A stretch of 64,000 nucleotides of DNA, taken from the NCBI GenBank assembly GCA_933207985.1, contig OW240913.1:323436264-323500263 (forward strand). The letters run 5' to 3'. Source of the DNA: Pelobates cultripes. Lineage: Eukaryota > Chordata > Amphibia > Anura > Pelobatidae. The translations under genes were made by a program, and so were the position numbers. The notes below the pieces were generated by a model. The model was given only the letters and a program-made list of their open reading frames with translations, was not told the origin of the DNA and made no database searches. Positions 22,341 to 34,492 of this stretch are shown here, one piece after another (positions within the stretch are counted from its first letter, which is position 1; every line of letters begins with the position of its first letter).

Positions 22341-22435
22341 AGAGGAGAGACCACTAAGGTGCAGGGGAGAGCTCTACGGGACAGAAGGGGGAGCTCTATA
22401 GGACAGGGGCCAAGACAGGGAGCTCTTTCACACTA

Positions 22436-22900
22436 CGCACGCACACACACACACACAATGCATCCCTATACATACACAGAAACACAACATGCTTCCCTTA
22501 CACACAGAGAAACACACAATGCATCCATTACACACACACACACACACACACACAATGCAACCCTTACACACAAAGACAATGCATCCTTTGCACACATACA
22601 CAGAAACAGACAATGCAAACCCGTACATACACATGCAAACACACACACTTCTTTTCTTACATACACACAGAAACACAATGCATCTCATGCACACACATAC
22701 AGACACACACACCTTGCATCCCTTATGCATACAAACACAGATTCACACAATGCATCCCTTACACACAACCAGAAACACATAATACATCCCTTATACACAA
22801 ATACACACTGCTTCCACTACACACAAACACACTACATCATCTGCACAAACTGGTAACCCTATACACTACATACCATAAGCACAATAACACATAACACATC
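22436..22900. repeat. CA-type satellite with ATGCATCC units
   Basis: Degenerate ~30-bp units of the form AATGCATCCCTTACACACA with CA runs, inside the hAT element. Not coding. Confidence 0.85.
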
Positions 22901-23212
22901 CCCTACACACTCCACTCCCTGTGAGCGAACTCATGGGTGGGTGGAACTTATGAGTGGGCCTTATGGGCATACTCACCGTCAGGCCCTGGGGCCCAGAACT
23001 TGAGCTGTGTAAGGGGCCCCAAAAAATGGAGCTGCTTCCAATTTTCCCAGAACATTGAATTTTGTGACCACAGTTGCAAACAGCCTCCAGAGATCCTGTT
23101 CTACACCAGACCAGTGGAGCCAAACTGCAGCCCATCATCATCCTCATCTGCTTGTAAGTAGGCAAACTAGTATATTATTAGTGACACTAATCTATAATGT
23201 ACCTTACATTAA

Positions 23213-23399
23213 AGGGACACTATAGCTTAATGAAGTGGTTCTGGTGTCTATAGCTGGTCCCTGCAGCCTTTTTAATGTAAACACACACTGTGTGCAGCAC
23301 TGGCGTTAGTTCATATGGGTGGGGCATTGTGATGTCACATGGGGGGGCAGCACATTTTTATTTTGTCTAGGGCGGCAAAAATCCTTGCACCGGCTCTGA
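23213..23399. mobile_element. Fragments: TTAA-MITE left end and hAT right end
   Basis: TTAA-AGGGACACTATAGCTTAATG at 23209 is a good T2-like terminus without a right end. It runs into a block ending GGCGGCAAAAATCC and GCACCGGCTCTG at 23399, the right terminus of the family whose left end is at 4985. Both are nested in the larger hAT. Confidence 0.5.
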
Positions 23400-23726
23400 T
23401 CCTGGGCAGGTGCACCAGTCTACTGGTGACCTACAGGAGGGGAGTGCACTGATTGCACTGCACTCTCCTCCTGCCCAGCCCCATCTTTACCGCAGTGCAA
23501 GTGCCCTCTGCCCTTAATTTACAGTGGCTCACACTCACAACAAGCAGTGCCTGGAGCCGTGAAGGAGCGGGTATGGCAAAGAGCTACTGATTAGCATAAC
23601 ATCAATATCCGCTATAAAACCAGGAAAAGGTGGGCATGGATGGTGAACTGATTTGGTGGTGCAATGGGCCACTTGACTGGTTTTGCCCCCCAGGCCTAAT
23701 GCTGCCAGCCCTCCCCTGTGGCTGAT

Positions 23727-24816
23727 ACTGACACATCAAGGATACTCAGTGTCAAAAACCGACAGACATTGTCCCTTTTATTTTTGTCACCTTTAAAATA
23801 TCGATCATGGCATTGAAAGTGTTAAGAAAGTACATTTCTTTTTTTTTACAAAGTCAGTAAAGTGGAAAACGTACAGGATTATGGCTCTGGGGATAATTGG
23901 TGCTAAAAATAATTAACAAACGTTGCTGTTATAATAAAAAAGTTCATATATCGGAGACAGTAACTGGCAGTATTAATGAAATATTCAGAGGGTGTTGCCA
24001 TGAAAAATGAGTTTTGGTTTAGTGTTCATTAAAACACTGCGTTGCGCTTTCTCCTCTTGTGCTCTGTAAAGGCAGAGGTTTATTTGGGGATAGAAGGAAT
24101 AAAAGGAAACTCTTGGGAAAAGCATACTTCAGTGGAGATGACAAACTGCAGATATGCTTAGAACATGTAGGCCAAGGGGAACGGGGTCACTGAGCAGAGA
24201 CTAGATTTATACAGCGTGCCCCGTGCTCCACTTGGAGCAGGATCCAACATCACTTACGCTCCCATTAACTTCAACTGACCCATAAAAAGAACAATTAAAT
24301 AGAGGTGAATAAGCCTATATCAGGGTTTTTTTTATACTAAAGTGAGAATTTTGATCTAGAATTTGAAATTCACTTTAAATACTCATGTGGAGTGATTTTA
24401 GTTAGTCTCTTAAAACCTTATAAGTAGCATGATACGGTGGCTGCACAGCCCTTGCACGGGAATAACCAACCTGTCACTTGTTAGAAACTTAGCAAACTAC
24501 AGATTTTAGAAAAAAATAGCCACGTTGCTAAAACCAAGTCAGTTTTTCTAGCTCCGGACTATTTTAGCATAAACGTTGCAGTTCCCTGGTGAAATGATTG
24601 TTTAGTGAAACTTATTAGATGTTATTGCAAAATCACCATTTTATTTAACACAATGTGAGCATATTAATCTTGCTAATATGTGATTAATGACGACAAATGT
24701 TAAGACTGGTTTTAAGTTGCTAATGATTTACAACTTTGTTGGTATTACCAGCAGAAAATGGTAATGTTTGGATTGTGATTGTGTTAAAAAATAATACACA
24801 CAGTCCTGGCCGAAGT
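23727..24816. other. Non-coding stretch
   Basis: AT-rich intron-like DNA; no gene, and no element end that I can support. Confidence 0.5.
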
Positions 24817-24819
24817 AAA

Positions 24820-25312
24820 AGGGACACTCCAGGCACCCAGACCACTACCCTTAACCCTGCAACTGTAAATATTGCAGTTTTCATAAACTGCAATATTTAC
24901 ATTGCAGGGTTAACTCCTCCTCTAGTGGCTGTCTACTAGACAGTCACTAGAGGGCACTTCCTGGTTTATAGCACAGATTTTCTGTGCTATAGCGTCGCTG
25001 GACGTCCTCGCTAAAATCCCCATAGGAAAGCATTAAAAGCATTTTCAGTGCTTTCCTATGGAGAGGTCTAATGTGCGTGCACGTCATTGGCGCGCATGCG
25101 CATCCCCCCCCCCCTTGCCGTTGGCCAACACATGCGCAATCGGTCTCCCCCGCCAGATGATGTCGGCGGGGGAGGAGTGTCGGCGGACCCTAAAACAGCG
25201 CCGAGGGACATCGATGCTGGTCTCAGGTAAGTCACTGAAGGGGTTCTAGCCCTTTCAGCAACATGGGATGTGGGTTGGGAGGGATTTGTTTTCCTGGCAC
25301 TGGAGTGTCCCT
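24820..25312. mobile_element. TTAA MITE (T2/Kolobok-like), complete, with internal hairpins
   Basis: The ends AGGGACACTCCAGGCACC and GGCACTGGAGTGTCCCT are inverted copies. TTAA follows the right end (25313-25316); the left flank reads TAAA, one change from TTAA. A near-perfect hairpin lies at 24851-24914 (TTAACCCTGCAACTG... to ...TGCAGGGTTAA), and a second at 25019-25062 (CCCATAGGAAAGCA / GTGCTTTCCTATGG). Both hairpins recur in the copy at 61830-62273. No coding sequence. Confidence 0.75.
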
Positions 25313-25316
25313 TTAA

Positions 25317-27934
25317 AAGACTGCTTTAAAACTAAAAGCACAGAACTATAACTGAGGCCTATGTTTGACAAGGGTAAGATCACTGCGCCATGGTCATAAG
25401 ACGGAAGGCAAGCGGTGTATTACTACAGTGATCCAGTTGGTATTTCTTTCCATAACTCCCTACAGTCGAGAGGGAAGAATCAAGATAGGGTAGGTAGGGC
25501 CCTGGGTGGGCAGGGAGGGCATCACCAGTGATACAACATACATAGCCAGCATTGCCCATAATAGCAGGCCTGCTCACTGACAGACTGCTTGGCCAGACCC
25601 CAACTTTCAGGACCATGCAGGGCACGTGCTGCCCGGGGATAGTTCTCTGGGGAATTAAGATACGGTACACCACACAACTAACGTGGGACGAATCGAGAAC
25701 ATCCACAAAATCTGGATTTTCCCACCAAAAGCAGGACTGTCATTCTGAGTATGTCTTTAAAAAAATTATGCTTTTCATCACATTTGTATCCTTACACTGC
25801 ATATCATGTATTAAATATCTCAGAATTTTCGACTCAGACATTCAGTCTACCTCTACCTGTGCGAATTATGTAAAATGTAGTCCACCAACAGCTTGAAAGC
25901 CATGGTTGGACACCTCTGATACAGCCCATGATTTTGTTCAAAGCATTTTATTGCAGGTTAACAGATGGTATCCATCTTCCTTACAAAATATAGCTGGCCA
26001 TCTCAAAATGTACTGTGGGAAATACACAAACTCAGCAGCCCATTCCTCCATCATGCCGTTATAACTTATTCCCTGTTGTGACATCAAATGTCTGCTGTAG
26101 TTATACCCGCCCTGTATGCCGGTGGGACACATTTTCACATATCTCCTTTAGTGCCACCGTCTTTAGCATAGTTAATGGGCGTACTGAGAATTCAGCTTTT
26201 CATTTCAGCTTATCGTAAGCTCAGCCGTTATCTCGATGTATGGAAAGCATTATTGAGTTTAGAAAGATACAAATCTGTAGATCAAAGCATTAATATTCAG
26301 CAGAAATAAAACAGTTGGCAGAGGTAGCTTAAACCTACTCACACGAGGGAGTCTGAGATACAGCATGCAGCAATGCTGCGCTGAAATTCTGTCTGCAGCA
26401 GCAGCAAACCCATGTTTAACCCTCTCACTATTAGAGAGTGGACCATCATACACTGTCAAAGCACCATCTGCAGCTGCCACCGGGTTGCCGTCATAGGGTT
26501 AATTACCAAGATTATGTTTTTTTTCTAATTTGTTACAGTCACTTTAATATCATATACACCCTACTGGTGCCTTGCATCTTTTATTTATGCAAAACCTTGC
26601 ACAATGGCCACAGTGCGGTTAGGATTCATAATTTGTTAATGAAAGACAGATAAACAGTGCAATATTGCATTACCATTCTGTAATAATTCATAAAGTAACA
26701 GGCGCATCTAAAACTTCACGCAAAAAGATTGCGCCGTAATCTTGTGCGCCTACAGTTACATCTATAGAACTTTGCTGCAGGAGAGAGTATTTTTCTAGAG
26801 GAGCGTTTAGAACACAGGTGTGTATATCATACTTTGAACAGACATGGCTAGCTACAGTCCTTCGTATGTCTGTAAACTATATTTCCCATGATGCCCAGCT
26901 GGCACTGACCCAGAAAATATGTTAAATTAAGAGGCACAGAAAAGATCAATTCACAGATGAATGCCTCTATTTTTACTCATTCTAGTTACTTAGGGCATTA
27001 GGCATGTTTCTGCAATAGCCCATGATACACTTGCTTTGTGATATATAAAAGTAATTATGTCAGCCCTTCTTAAATTGGCAGTCATTGTGAACATATTGTC
27101 AGCAAAGTAAATCTTGCGGCTGGTGTTTCACAATGAAGCTATGGCCCAGTAATCACTACGCAGTTTCTTCTGATGTCACTGATTCATTCAAAAATCAGGA
27201 CAGCACATTACACGTGTACTGAGGGAGCACCCATTGCTGTTCCTATGGCAGGTGAGTTTAATATTAATTCCAAGTAAGTCCCTACACATTTATAACTTGG
27301 GAACTGTTAGAAAGACTAGGGCGCATCGCACAGGGGTCAACGGGAATGATCCCACTGAAATGCAATGGCAGTGACCTAAAAAAATATATATTTGGTTTGT
27401 ATTGTATTGCTCAGCTGTCAGCTAGAGAACCACAATAGTAAATATTGTGGACCTTTTAACTGACTGCCAAGAGTAACTCATTAAATCACCGACTGTGACT
27501 TTACTGTTATTTAGTAAACCTGATTGAATGCACTACAGGAATTATTATCCTGTTTAGTACAAAGAGTTGGTGTAATTGTGCCCTCTGCGGTGGGTATTAT
27601 GCCAATATACAGATATACAGGAATATTCGCTAAAGTGAAAATTGCTAGGAATTCAAAGCCAATTCACATTTAAGGCCAAAATGAAAAACAAACAATCAAT
27701 ACAGAAGGGGCACTCAAAATATATAGTAGAGCACTTACAGATTGATGGATATAATAAAAGGTATCAAGATGCCAGAAATGCAGGCACACATATATCAAAG
27801 AGCAATGTCAATAGGTTGTGCCACAATGTAAAATGCATATAGATACAGCAAAAAGAATATAAATGAAGCCAGACAGACTCGTACCAGACCAGAAAGGCTC
27901 ATAACATAAAACTGTATTGCAAATGTATTATCTT
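25317..27934. other. Non-coding stretch
   Basis: About 2.6 kb without a supported gene. 27640-27934 together with 42805-42960 (after removing the L1) looks like one older repeat that the L1 entered; I cannot name it. Confidence 0.5.
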
Positions 27935-28065
27935 AAATCTTATTGTAGGGGGGCGTGGCTAACCGCTGAGAGCAATGGATGCACAATCCTTTAGCTCAGG
28001 CTCACAGGGTCACAATCTGATGCCATCCTGACAATCTGAGCACATATAAAGACAACAAAGGCGAC

Positions 28066-29035
28066 ATGGCACAACAAAAGGGAAAGAAGAACGCCGCAAA
28101 GGCAGAAAAACTTTTTGGGGAATAAATCACAAAACGAGCAGATGGAGATTCGGGCCTTCTCTCAAGATGGCGGAGCCAGCTCTGACAGCACAGAGTGCCC
28201 CACTGCGACTGAGATAGATCCAGACCCTGACAAGCTCACAAAAAGTCACCTACAGCAGGCATTGGATGCACTGTCACAGAAGCTGATTACAACTTGGCAG
28301 CATTCAATGGATTCATTAAGGAAAGATGTTCAAGAACTGGGCAAAAGGACATCACATGTTGAATCTAAAATGGAGGACTTTGCCTCAGCACATAACGATC
28401 TGGCCACACACGTGGAACAGATCGAACAAAAGCTCACCGCTACTGAGCTGAAACTAACTGACCTGGAGGATAGGGAGCGCAGAAATAATCTGAGCCTCAG
28501 AGGGATACCAGAATCAATAATACCAGAAAACCTACAAACCTATGTTAGAGGTCTCCTTCATGCATATGTACCAGAGATACCAGCGGATATGTTACTCATA
28601 GATAGAGTGCATCGGCTTCCAAGGACAAGATTCTTGCCTGAAACAGCTCCGCGAGATGTCTTGATGCGCATTCATTACTATCATATAAAAGAGCACATAT
28701 TGCGAGTGAGCCGCAACAAAGTGAAACTGCCGGCAGACTTCCCAGAGATTAAAATATTTGCGGATCTTTCGGTCTCCACCTTACACAGGAGGAAAGACTT
28801 CTCACAAATAGCCAACACATTGTGGCCCAACGGCGTCAGATTCCGCTGGGGTTTCCCAACAAAAATGCTGTTAACAAAAGACGGATCCACACAAGTTATC
28901 ACATCACCAGAGGACGGGATAAGAAAATTGCGGCTCTGGGGACTCACAGAAAAAGAACCGGAACCGCAGGCTTCACCACTCTGTCATTTGCAGCTTGAAT
29001 GGAGCAGAGCTACCCCCACAAAAAAACCTCACTAA
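28066..29035 (+). pseudogene. L1 ORF1 protein, single early frameshift
   Basis: The likely start is the ATG at 28066 (MAQQKGKKNAAKAEK), which meets a stop after 19 codons; the remaining protein is open in another frame from about 28115 to 29035, so one indel near the T5G4 run at 28112-28120 separates them. The protein has a coiled coil (roughly residues 60-130 of the whole), the signature ERRNNLSLRGIPES, then IDRVHRLPRTRF and RDVLMRIHYYHIKEHIL of the RRM-like and C-terminal domains. Role as for the ORF1p at 1158-2186; the two are related but clearly different families or subfamilies. Confidence 0.85.
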
Positions 29036-30046
29036 AAGAATGCAAGTATAAAACAAAAGCAAGCATGTTGTAACTGCGCACAGCATGGACTGATCTCCAT
29101 GTAAAATTGCTAAAAGTTATTACTGTTAATCTGTTTTCTATCTTCCCATCATATGTTTTAAAGCAACCTGTATATTAAGCACATATGGTTAAACTTTCCT
29201 ATAGTAAGATACCATGTCAATTACCTGCTAAGGGTTGTTATAGTTAATCTATTTTCTACTCTTCCACCTAATGATTTAAAACAACCTGCATATTAAGCAA
29301 CTAATGGTTCAATTTTCCTATAGTGAGAGACCATGTCAACTACCTACTAAGGGTTATTACTGTTAATTTGTTTTCTACTTTCCCACTAATGAGCTAAAGC
29401 AACCTGCATATTGAGCAACTTAATGTTAAATCTTTCTCTAGTAAGAGACCATGTAAATTTGGGATTATTCTAACCTTAGTGACCGAATAATCTAAATTTT
29501 ATTAAAGACAGGAGGCGAATATTTGCTTTACTTTCTTTACTGTTACTCCCAGCAGCAAAGAAACAGTTAACAGTAAGTAGAAAACAATTTAACCAATCAG
29601 AGTGTACAATAGATTATGTCCAGTCATCAGGCTCCTCCCAATTCCTCTTTCGTGATGCAGCCGACCGCCGTAGAGTCAACCATGTAAACGGTGAAACAAT
29701 AAAGGTCTCAATTGTAGTCAACCATGTAAACGATGTGGGAACATAGGTAATTCCTCGAGATGTAGTGAAGGGTTTTCACACTAGGAAAAAAGAGAGAGAG
29801 AGGTCGTGAAAGTATGGTTTCTTAGGTGAAGGAAAAACAATACCTAATTACGTTATCTGATATGTTTCCAACAAGTTGTACAGTCCTAGTTTGACAAGTC
29901 TTAAGTTATGAGGTAGTGAGTGTAGTATCCGTAAAGATAGTTGTATGAGAGGCCTGAAGCGTAGGTAATGAAACATTGGTGTAGTCAGTAGAGGTGTTGT
30001 GGAATACTTACCTAGTTGGGTTGGGTGTGTGTATTAGCGGGTGGGA

Positions 30047-30145
30047 AAATATTCGCCTCCTGTCTAATAAAATTTAGATTATTCGGTCACTAAGGTTAGA
30101 ATAATCCCGAATTTTATGGCAAGACAGGAGGCTTCATATTTGCTG
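30047..30145. repeat. DIRS internal complementary region
   Basis: 30047-30107 is the reverse complement of the left outer end (29461-29524; shared AGATTATTCGGTCACTAAGG). 30108-30145 is the reverse complement of the right outer end (shared GGCAAGACAGGAGGCTTC). The two are fused through AATTT, as expected for the template that aligns the ends during circle formation. Confidence 0.9.
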
Positions 30146-30147
30146 TT

Positions 30148-30918
30148 TTAAAGCGATGATATGATGGCATTAGATACATGAGGGGGTTGTCTAAAATAAA
30201 AGGTTCGGAAGGTGGATTCTCTAGACCAATCTGCGGAAGTGAGGATCTCCGTTAGGGAGCCTCCAGATGTAAGTGCAGACGAGGCGGCCGCGCCACTGAC
30301 TGAGTGAGCACCAAAACATGGGTCGATACCAGCTAGGACTAGAAGCCATTTGATCCAACGAGCAATCGTGGGACATGACACTGGCTTGTGAGGTCGAGCG
30401 TAGGATACCAGTAGGGGTCCCGTTCGTGGTCTAAGATCCTTGGTGCAGAGGATGTAGTGTCTGACGCAACTAGCTACGCAGAGCATGGGTTTGTCGTGAA
30501 AATAAGGGTAGCTTACTGTAGATGAATTGGTTTTGGTGCGTCGGGTAATGGAGAAGTGCACTCCCTCAGGGGTAAAGTCCACCGCGTGGACATCAAACGC
30601 TCTGATGTCCGAAACTCTTCTAAACGATACCAAACAGAGCAGTAGTGCCAGTTTGGCCAACAGTTGTCGAAGAGAGAGCTCTCCATTAGGAGGCCACTCC
30701 TCCAAAAATGATAATAAGATAGTGACATCCCAAAATTGATTATATTTGGGTGCCGGTGGTCTCGCAAGGCGCATGCCTCGCAGAAGTCTACATATGGAGG
30801 GGTGTTTACCAACCGCGGAGTTATCAACCAGGCTATGGGCTGCCGAAATGGCTGAACGGACAACGTTAATTGACCGATAGGACTTACCCTGTTCGAAAAG
30901 GGACGCCAGGAAATTCAT
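30148..30918 (-). pseudogene. DIRS tyrosine recombinase, full-length frame but H-x-x-R Arg is Ser
   Basis: Open from MNFLASLFEQGKSYRSINVV to the stop at 30148 (256 aa). The core-binding half is helical (SAISAAHSL). The catalytic half has the first Arg in VSFRRVSDIRAFD, the second box GAHSVSGAAASSALTSGG and the tyrosine in TFRTFYFRQ. In the second box the expected Arg of H-x-x-R is Ser (AGT on the coding strand, one base from CGT). The other DIRS here keeps HSIRG. With this Arg lost, strand transfer is expected to fail. The start chosen is the first Met; the true N-terminus may lie upstream in the preceding frame. Confidence 0.85.
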
Positions 30919-30926
30919 AATGTTGA

Positions 30927-32830
30927 TCAGAGAAGTTGAAAAGGGATCAGTGTCCCTCTACAAGCACCAGCTATTCCAGCATTGCCACGCTGAGAGATAA
31001 GAGCGTCTTGTGCCCGGGGCCCAAGAGTCCCATAGTAGTCTTTGAGCAGTAGTCGAAAGGCCTGAGACATTCCAGGATCCCCTGAAATGGTCCAGGCCAC
31101 TAACCGAAGGTGGCCTTGTAGTGCTAGTGGATGGAAATTGCCTGAGGGGTCCCTGAGGATATTGTAAGAGGTGGGTAGGAGTAGGGGGTAGTCCACTGAC
31201 ATCTCCAGGAGATACGGGAACCAAGGTTGAGTTCGCCACAGTGGGGTTACCAGAATTATGGTGATGCCCTGAGTTCTGAGGTATTGAATCGTGCGAGGAA
31301 TCATGGAGAATGAGGGAAAGGCATACGCTCCGGATGTTGGCCATGGTTGGAGAAAGGCGTCCACTGCCAGGCACGCTGGGTCTGGGAGCCAGCTGAAGAA
31401 TGAGTCCGTCTGACGATTCAAGCGAGATGCAAATAGGTCCAGGTTGAATGGTCCTCTCAGGGTCTGTAGATGATGAAAAATTTGTGGATCCAGTTGCCAA
31501 TCGCTGGAATGCCTCCAGTGGCGTGAGAACCAATCGGCGACGAGATTGTCGGGGCCCGGGAGGTATTCTGCACGAAGGGAGATATTCCTGTCCAGGCCGA
31601 AATGGTACAATTCCTTTGTCAGATCTGATAGCATCTTTGATCGCGGGCCACCTAGGCGTTCACATATTGGACTGCCGAGATGTTGTCCATCCGCAGGATG
31701 AGGCTGCAGTTGTATGCCTCCTTGGCAAAACTGTGGATCGCGAAAGAACCAGCGATCAGTTCGAGGCAATTGATATGTAGTGCCTGTTCTGATGGGGACC
31801 AGAGGCCTCCGGTGGAACGTTCCGAACAGGTGGCACCCCATCCGAGGAGGCTGGCAACCGATTCCAGAATGAAGTCGGGTTGCCGACCGAAGATAGCCCT
31901 GCCGTTCCAGGCTTCCATATGTTGAAGCCACCAGTGGAGTTCTAGTTGGATTCGTCTGTGAGGAAGATCTGTTGGTCGTAAGATGGTGAGCGATGTAAGT
32001 AGTGTGTTCTCAAGCGTTGCATCGCCCGGTAGTGTAGCGGGGCTGGGAATATTGCCTGGATTGAGGCGGAGAGTAATCCGATTGTGCGGGCTAAATCCCT
32101 GAGTCGGAGGTAAGGCGTTGTTAGTAATCTCCTGATGTCCTTTTTTATGGACTTGATTTTCGTAACAGGCAGTTGCAGGACTGCCTGAATCGAATCTATC
32201 TGGAATCCAAGGAACTGTATTGTCTGAGATGGGGTCAGGGATGATTTTTGGAGGTTGGTGATGAAACCCAAATTCTGAAGAAGGGCCGAAGTCATGTCCG
32301 TATGGAGAAGTAGAGTCTCTTTGTCTTGTGCCATAAGGAGGATATCGTCCAAGTATATGATGGACCGAATTCCTTGTGAACGGAGGAGCGCCATCACCGG
32401 TTTCATTAGTTTGGTGTCTCGTCCCAAATGAATTGGAGGAAAGTGCGATGTTCTGGCGTGATTGGTATCGTAAGGTATGCATCTTTGAGGTCGAAACGGG
32501 AAAACCAATCTCCCTCGCAGAGGAGGTCCCGTAATAGGTGTATGCCTTTCATCTTGAAGTGTCTGTATCTGATGAATTTGTTCAGTCCTCTCAGATTGAT
32601 GACTGGTCGGAATTCTCCCGACTTTTTCTTGACCAAAAACATATTGCTCACGAAACCTTGTTGGGTGAGGGCCCGTTCGATGGCACCCTTGTTGACTAGG
32701 TCGTTGAGTTCGGCTTGAAGGGCCATGTCGTCTGTTTGAAACATTTTGAGAGGGATAGGCAAGGATACCTGAATTGGATCCTCTGTAAAGTCTAAGTGGA
32801 AGCCGGAAACGGTCTGAAGGATCCACGGAT
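30927..32830 (-). pseudogene. DIRS reverse transcriptase, RNase H and linker domain, frameshifted
   Basis: The RT opens in one frame (32762-32406) with VKKKSGEFRPVINLRGLN and FDLKDAYLTIPI, shifts to another for the active site YLDDILLM and the thumb (to 31942), shifts again for RNase H (31980-31652: LLGWGATCSERS, INCLELIAG, ILRMDNISAVQYVNA) and again for its end VADWFSRHWR plus the linker (31931-30927: FNLDLFASRLNRQTD, YAFPSFSMIP). The linker is the segment compared with a phage-type Dam methyltransferase in DIRS literature; I see no clear catalytic motif. Three or more frameshifts, catalytic residues mostly kept. Together these copy RNA into DNA and remove the RNA strand. Confidence 0.85.
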
Positions 32831-32839
32831 CCTGCGTGA

Positions 32840-34171
32840 GTTGGTACCACTGTTGGGAAAAATGTATTAATCAGCCTGCTATAGGTACATGAGAAGAATG
32901 AGAGTCCCTTACCTGTAGGAGTGCGACTGCGGAGGGAAGCAGATCCACGTCCTCTAATGGCTCCACGAGAGTGGAAGAACTGTTTGTGGTGGAAACGGGT
33001 ATTGCCCGAGTTCCAATGTTCCGAAGGTCGAGGCCTATAGCCTGTAGAGGCAGCTCTGCCAGCCGTCCGGCCTCTGTAATGGCTGGCTCTCCCAGAAAAA
33101 CGTTGGGACCTAAATACCTTGCGTAACGAAGATTGCGCTTTTGTAAGCGTAGTAAACACAGCCACGTGTTTACTTAATTCTTTAATAAATTTGTCTCCAA
33201 AAAGCATACCTTGTGCCTCAGGGCCAAGCTCTTTAGTGCCTAATTCGTCAAGCTTTGAGTCGATCTTATATAAAGCGGCTTTCCGCCTTTCGGTTGACAT
33301 AGCAACATTCGCGTTGCCTAGTAGGCATATTGCCCTCTGTGCCCATTCTCGCACCATATGTGCGTCTAGAGTGCCACCTGCCAAAGCCTTATCTGCAATA
33401 GTGAAAATCTGGATAAGCGGTCCCGCCATATCCATCATTTTATCTTGCGTGGCCTTGTTCCAAACCCTTACGGGGGTCTTTTCCTGTTTTGTACAGGAAA
33501 GTGACAAGTAAGGGGTCGAATTCTGGGGTAACCGCCACCTTGTCTGGGATTACAGGTCGTGGGCATTCTGCCCTTAATTTAGCTCTGACCTCTTTTTCCA
33601 AAGGTTTACGGAGCCACATCCTACAAAACTTAGCTATGTGGTCTGGGGGGCTCCACTCTGCAGAGCGTGGGTGTTTGATATACCTAGGGTCGAACAGGGG
33701 GCGGCCAGAGCTATCTAATAAAATATCCTCAGATATGTTCTGGTTAGGGTCAGAGGTTAGGAACTCATTTTGGTGGGGTTCATGTGAGGGGAGGTCCTCG
33801 TCTGAATACCCTGCAGAGTATTCATCCAGTACCTGAAGTTGCAGGTTGGAAGTTGAACCCTCTAATGGGTCAAAATTATAATTGGGGGTATCATCCCGAG
33901 TACCAAAAAGGGATAATCTAGGTGCTTTTGCTGGTGCCTTGCCTTTACCGGCGCTAGCACTATTGCCCTTCCAAGGGCGTTTGCGGGGACATTCGTCATG
34001 GTCTGAACCTTTTGACTCTTCAGAGTCTGAGAGGTGAACGACAGGAGCTCTGGGGGCAGACTTTGAATGTTCTTGAAACGCTGCCAAAGCTTTGGGAATG
34101 GAGTCGGCGATGGCGTTATACAGCCAAGTTTTGAGCTCCGCAGAGACAGGTGGTTCAGGTAAATCAGACAT
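32840..34171 (-). pseudogene. DIRS gag-like protein, frameshifted near 33480
   Basis: The start is the ATG at 34171 (MSDLPEPPVSAELKTW). Acidic/serine-rich stretch HLSDSEESKGSDHDE at about residues 47-61, then a basic stretch and a folded part around RPLFDPRYIKHPRSAEW. The first frame ends at 33440; the sequence continues in a second frame from about 33490 (WNKATQDKMMDMAG) through RAICLLGNANVAMSTERRKA and a basic, Arg/Gly-rich tail (SHYRGRTAGRAAS) near 33060. Expected role: nucleocapsid-like packaging of element RNA. Gag of DIRS is weakly conserved, so the call relies on position and composition. Confidence 0.75.
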
Positions 34172-34181
34172 TTTTATAAGA

Positions 34182-34492
34182 AGTGGGGTCACCACGAGTA
34201 TAAATATATATATACAATATTTTTTTTTTTTTTTTTTTGTGGCAGTGGACTTATGCAAAAACACAAAACGTGTATATATATACTCGAAGAGTTAATCAAG
34301 TGTGGGGGTCACCCAAAGTTATTACAGCAGAAACGGTATAACCGTATTAATATTTCGTAATGAGGGGGTCACCCTCAGGAGACAGGAAAAGGGGGTCACC
34401 CTTTAAATGAGGCAGAAAAACTGTATAACATAGAGGGGGTCACCCTCTTTAATGAGGCAATTATTAAATTAATAGTGAGGGGGTCACCCTCA
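34182..34492. repeat. GGGGGTCACCC motif repeats in the DIRS leader
   Basis: Five copies of GGGGGTCACCC begin at 34304, 34364, 34391, 34435 and 34479, and a shorter GGGGTCACC at 34182. Most are followed by TCNNTAATGAG or a similar AT-rich spacer. They lie just upstream of gag, in the untranslated leader or promoter region of the DIRS. Possible protein-binding sites; function unknown. Confidence 0.8.

Larger units (their letters stand above)
21013..23718. mobile_element. Large non-autonomous hAT with 8-bp TSD, palindrome and polypurine tract
   Basis: The left end CAGGGGCGGGCTGGGCC and right end CAGCCCTCCCCTG, both with the subterminal block GCCCCCCAGGCC, are flanked by the exact 8-bp duplication TGGCTGAT (21005-21012, 23719-23726). 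Interior in order: GC-rich block, ~206-bp palindrome, a 100-N gap, ~0.85 kb purine tract, CA-type satellite (22436-22900), a TTAA-MITE left end (23213) and a second hAT right end (23345-23399). No transposase ORF. True length is unknown because of the gap. Confidence 0.9.

Noticed and set aside
21131..22354. Ser/Pro/Leu-rich frames of ~400 codons on the minus strand
   Set aside because: Produced by the polypurine tract and run through the 100-N gap.
4985..23399. One giant hAT from the left end at 4985 to the right end at 23399
   Set aside because: The ends belong to one family, but the 18 kb between them includes other complete elements and the flanks do not give a matching TSD. Two separate fragments are simpler.
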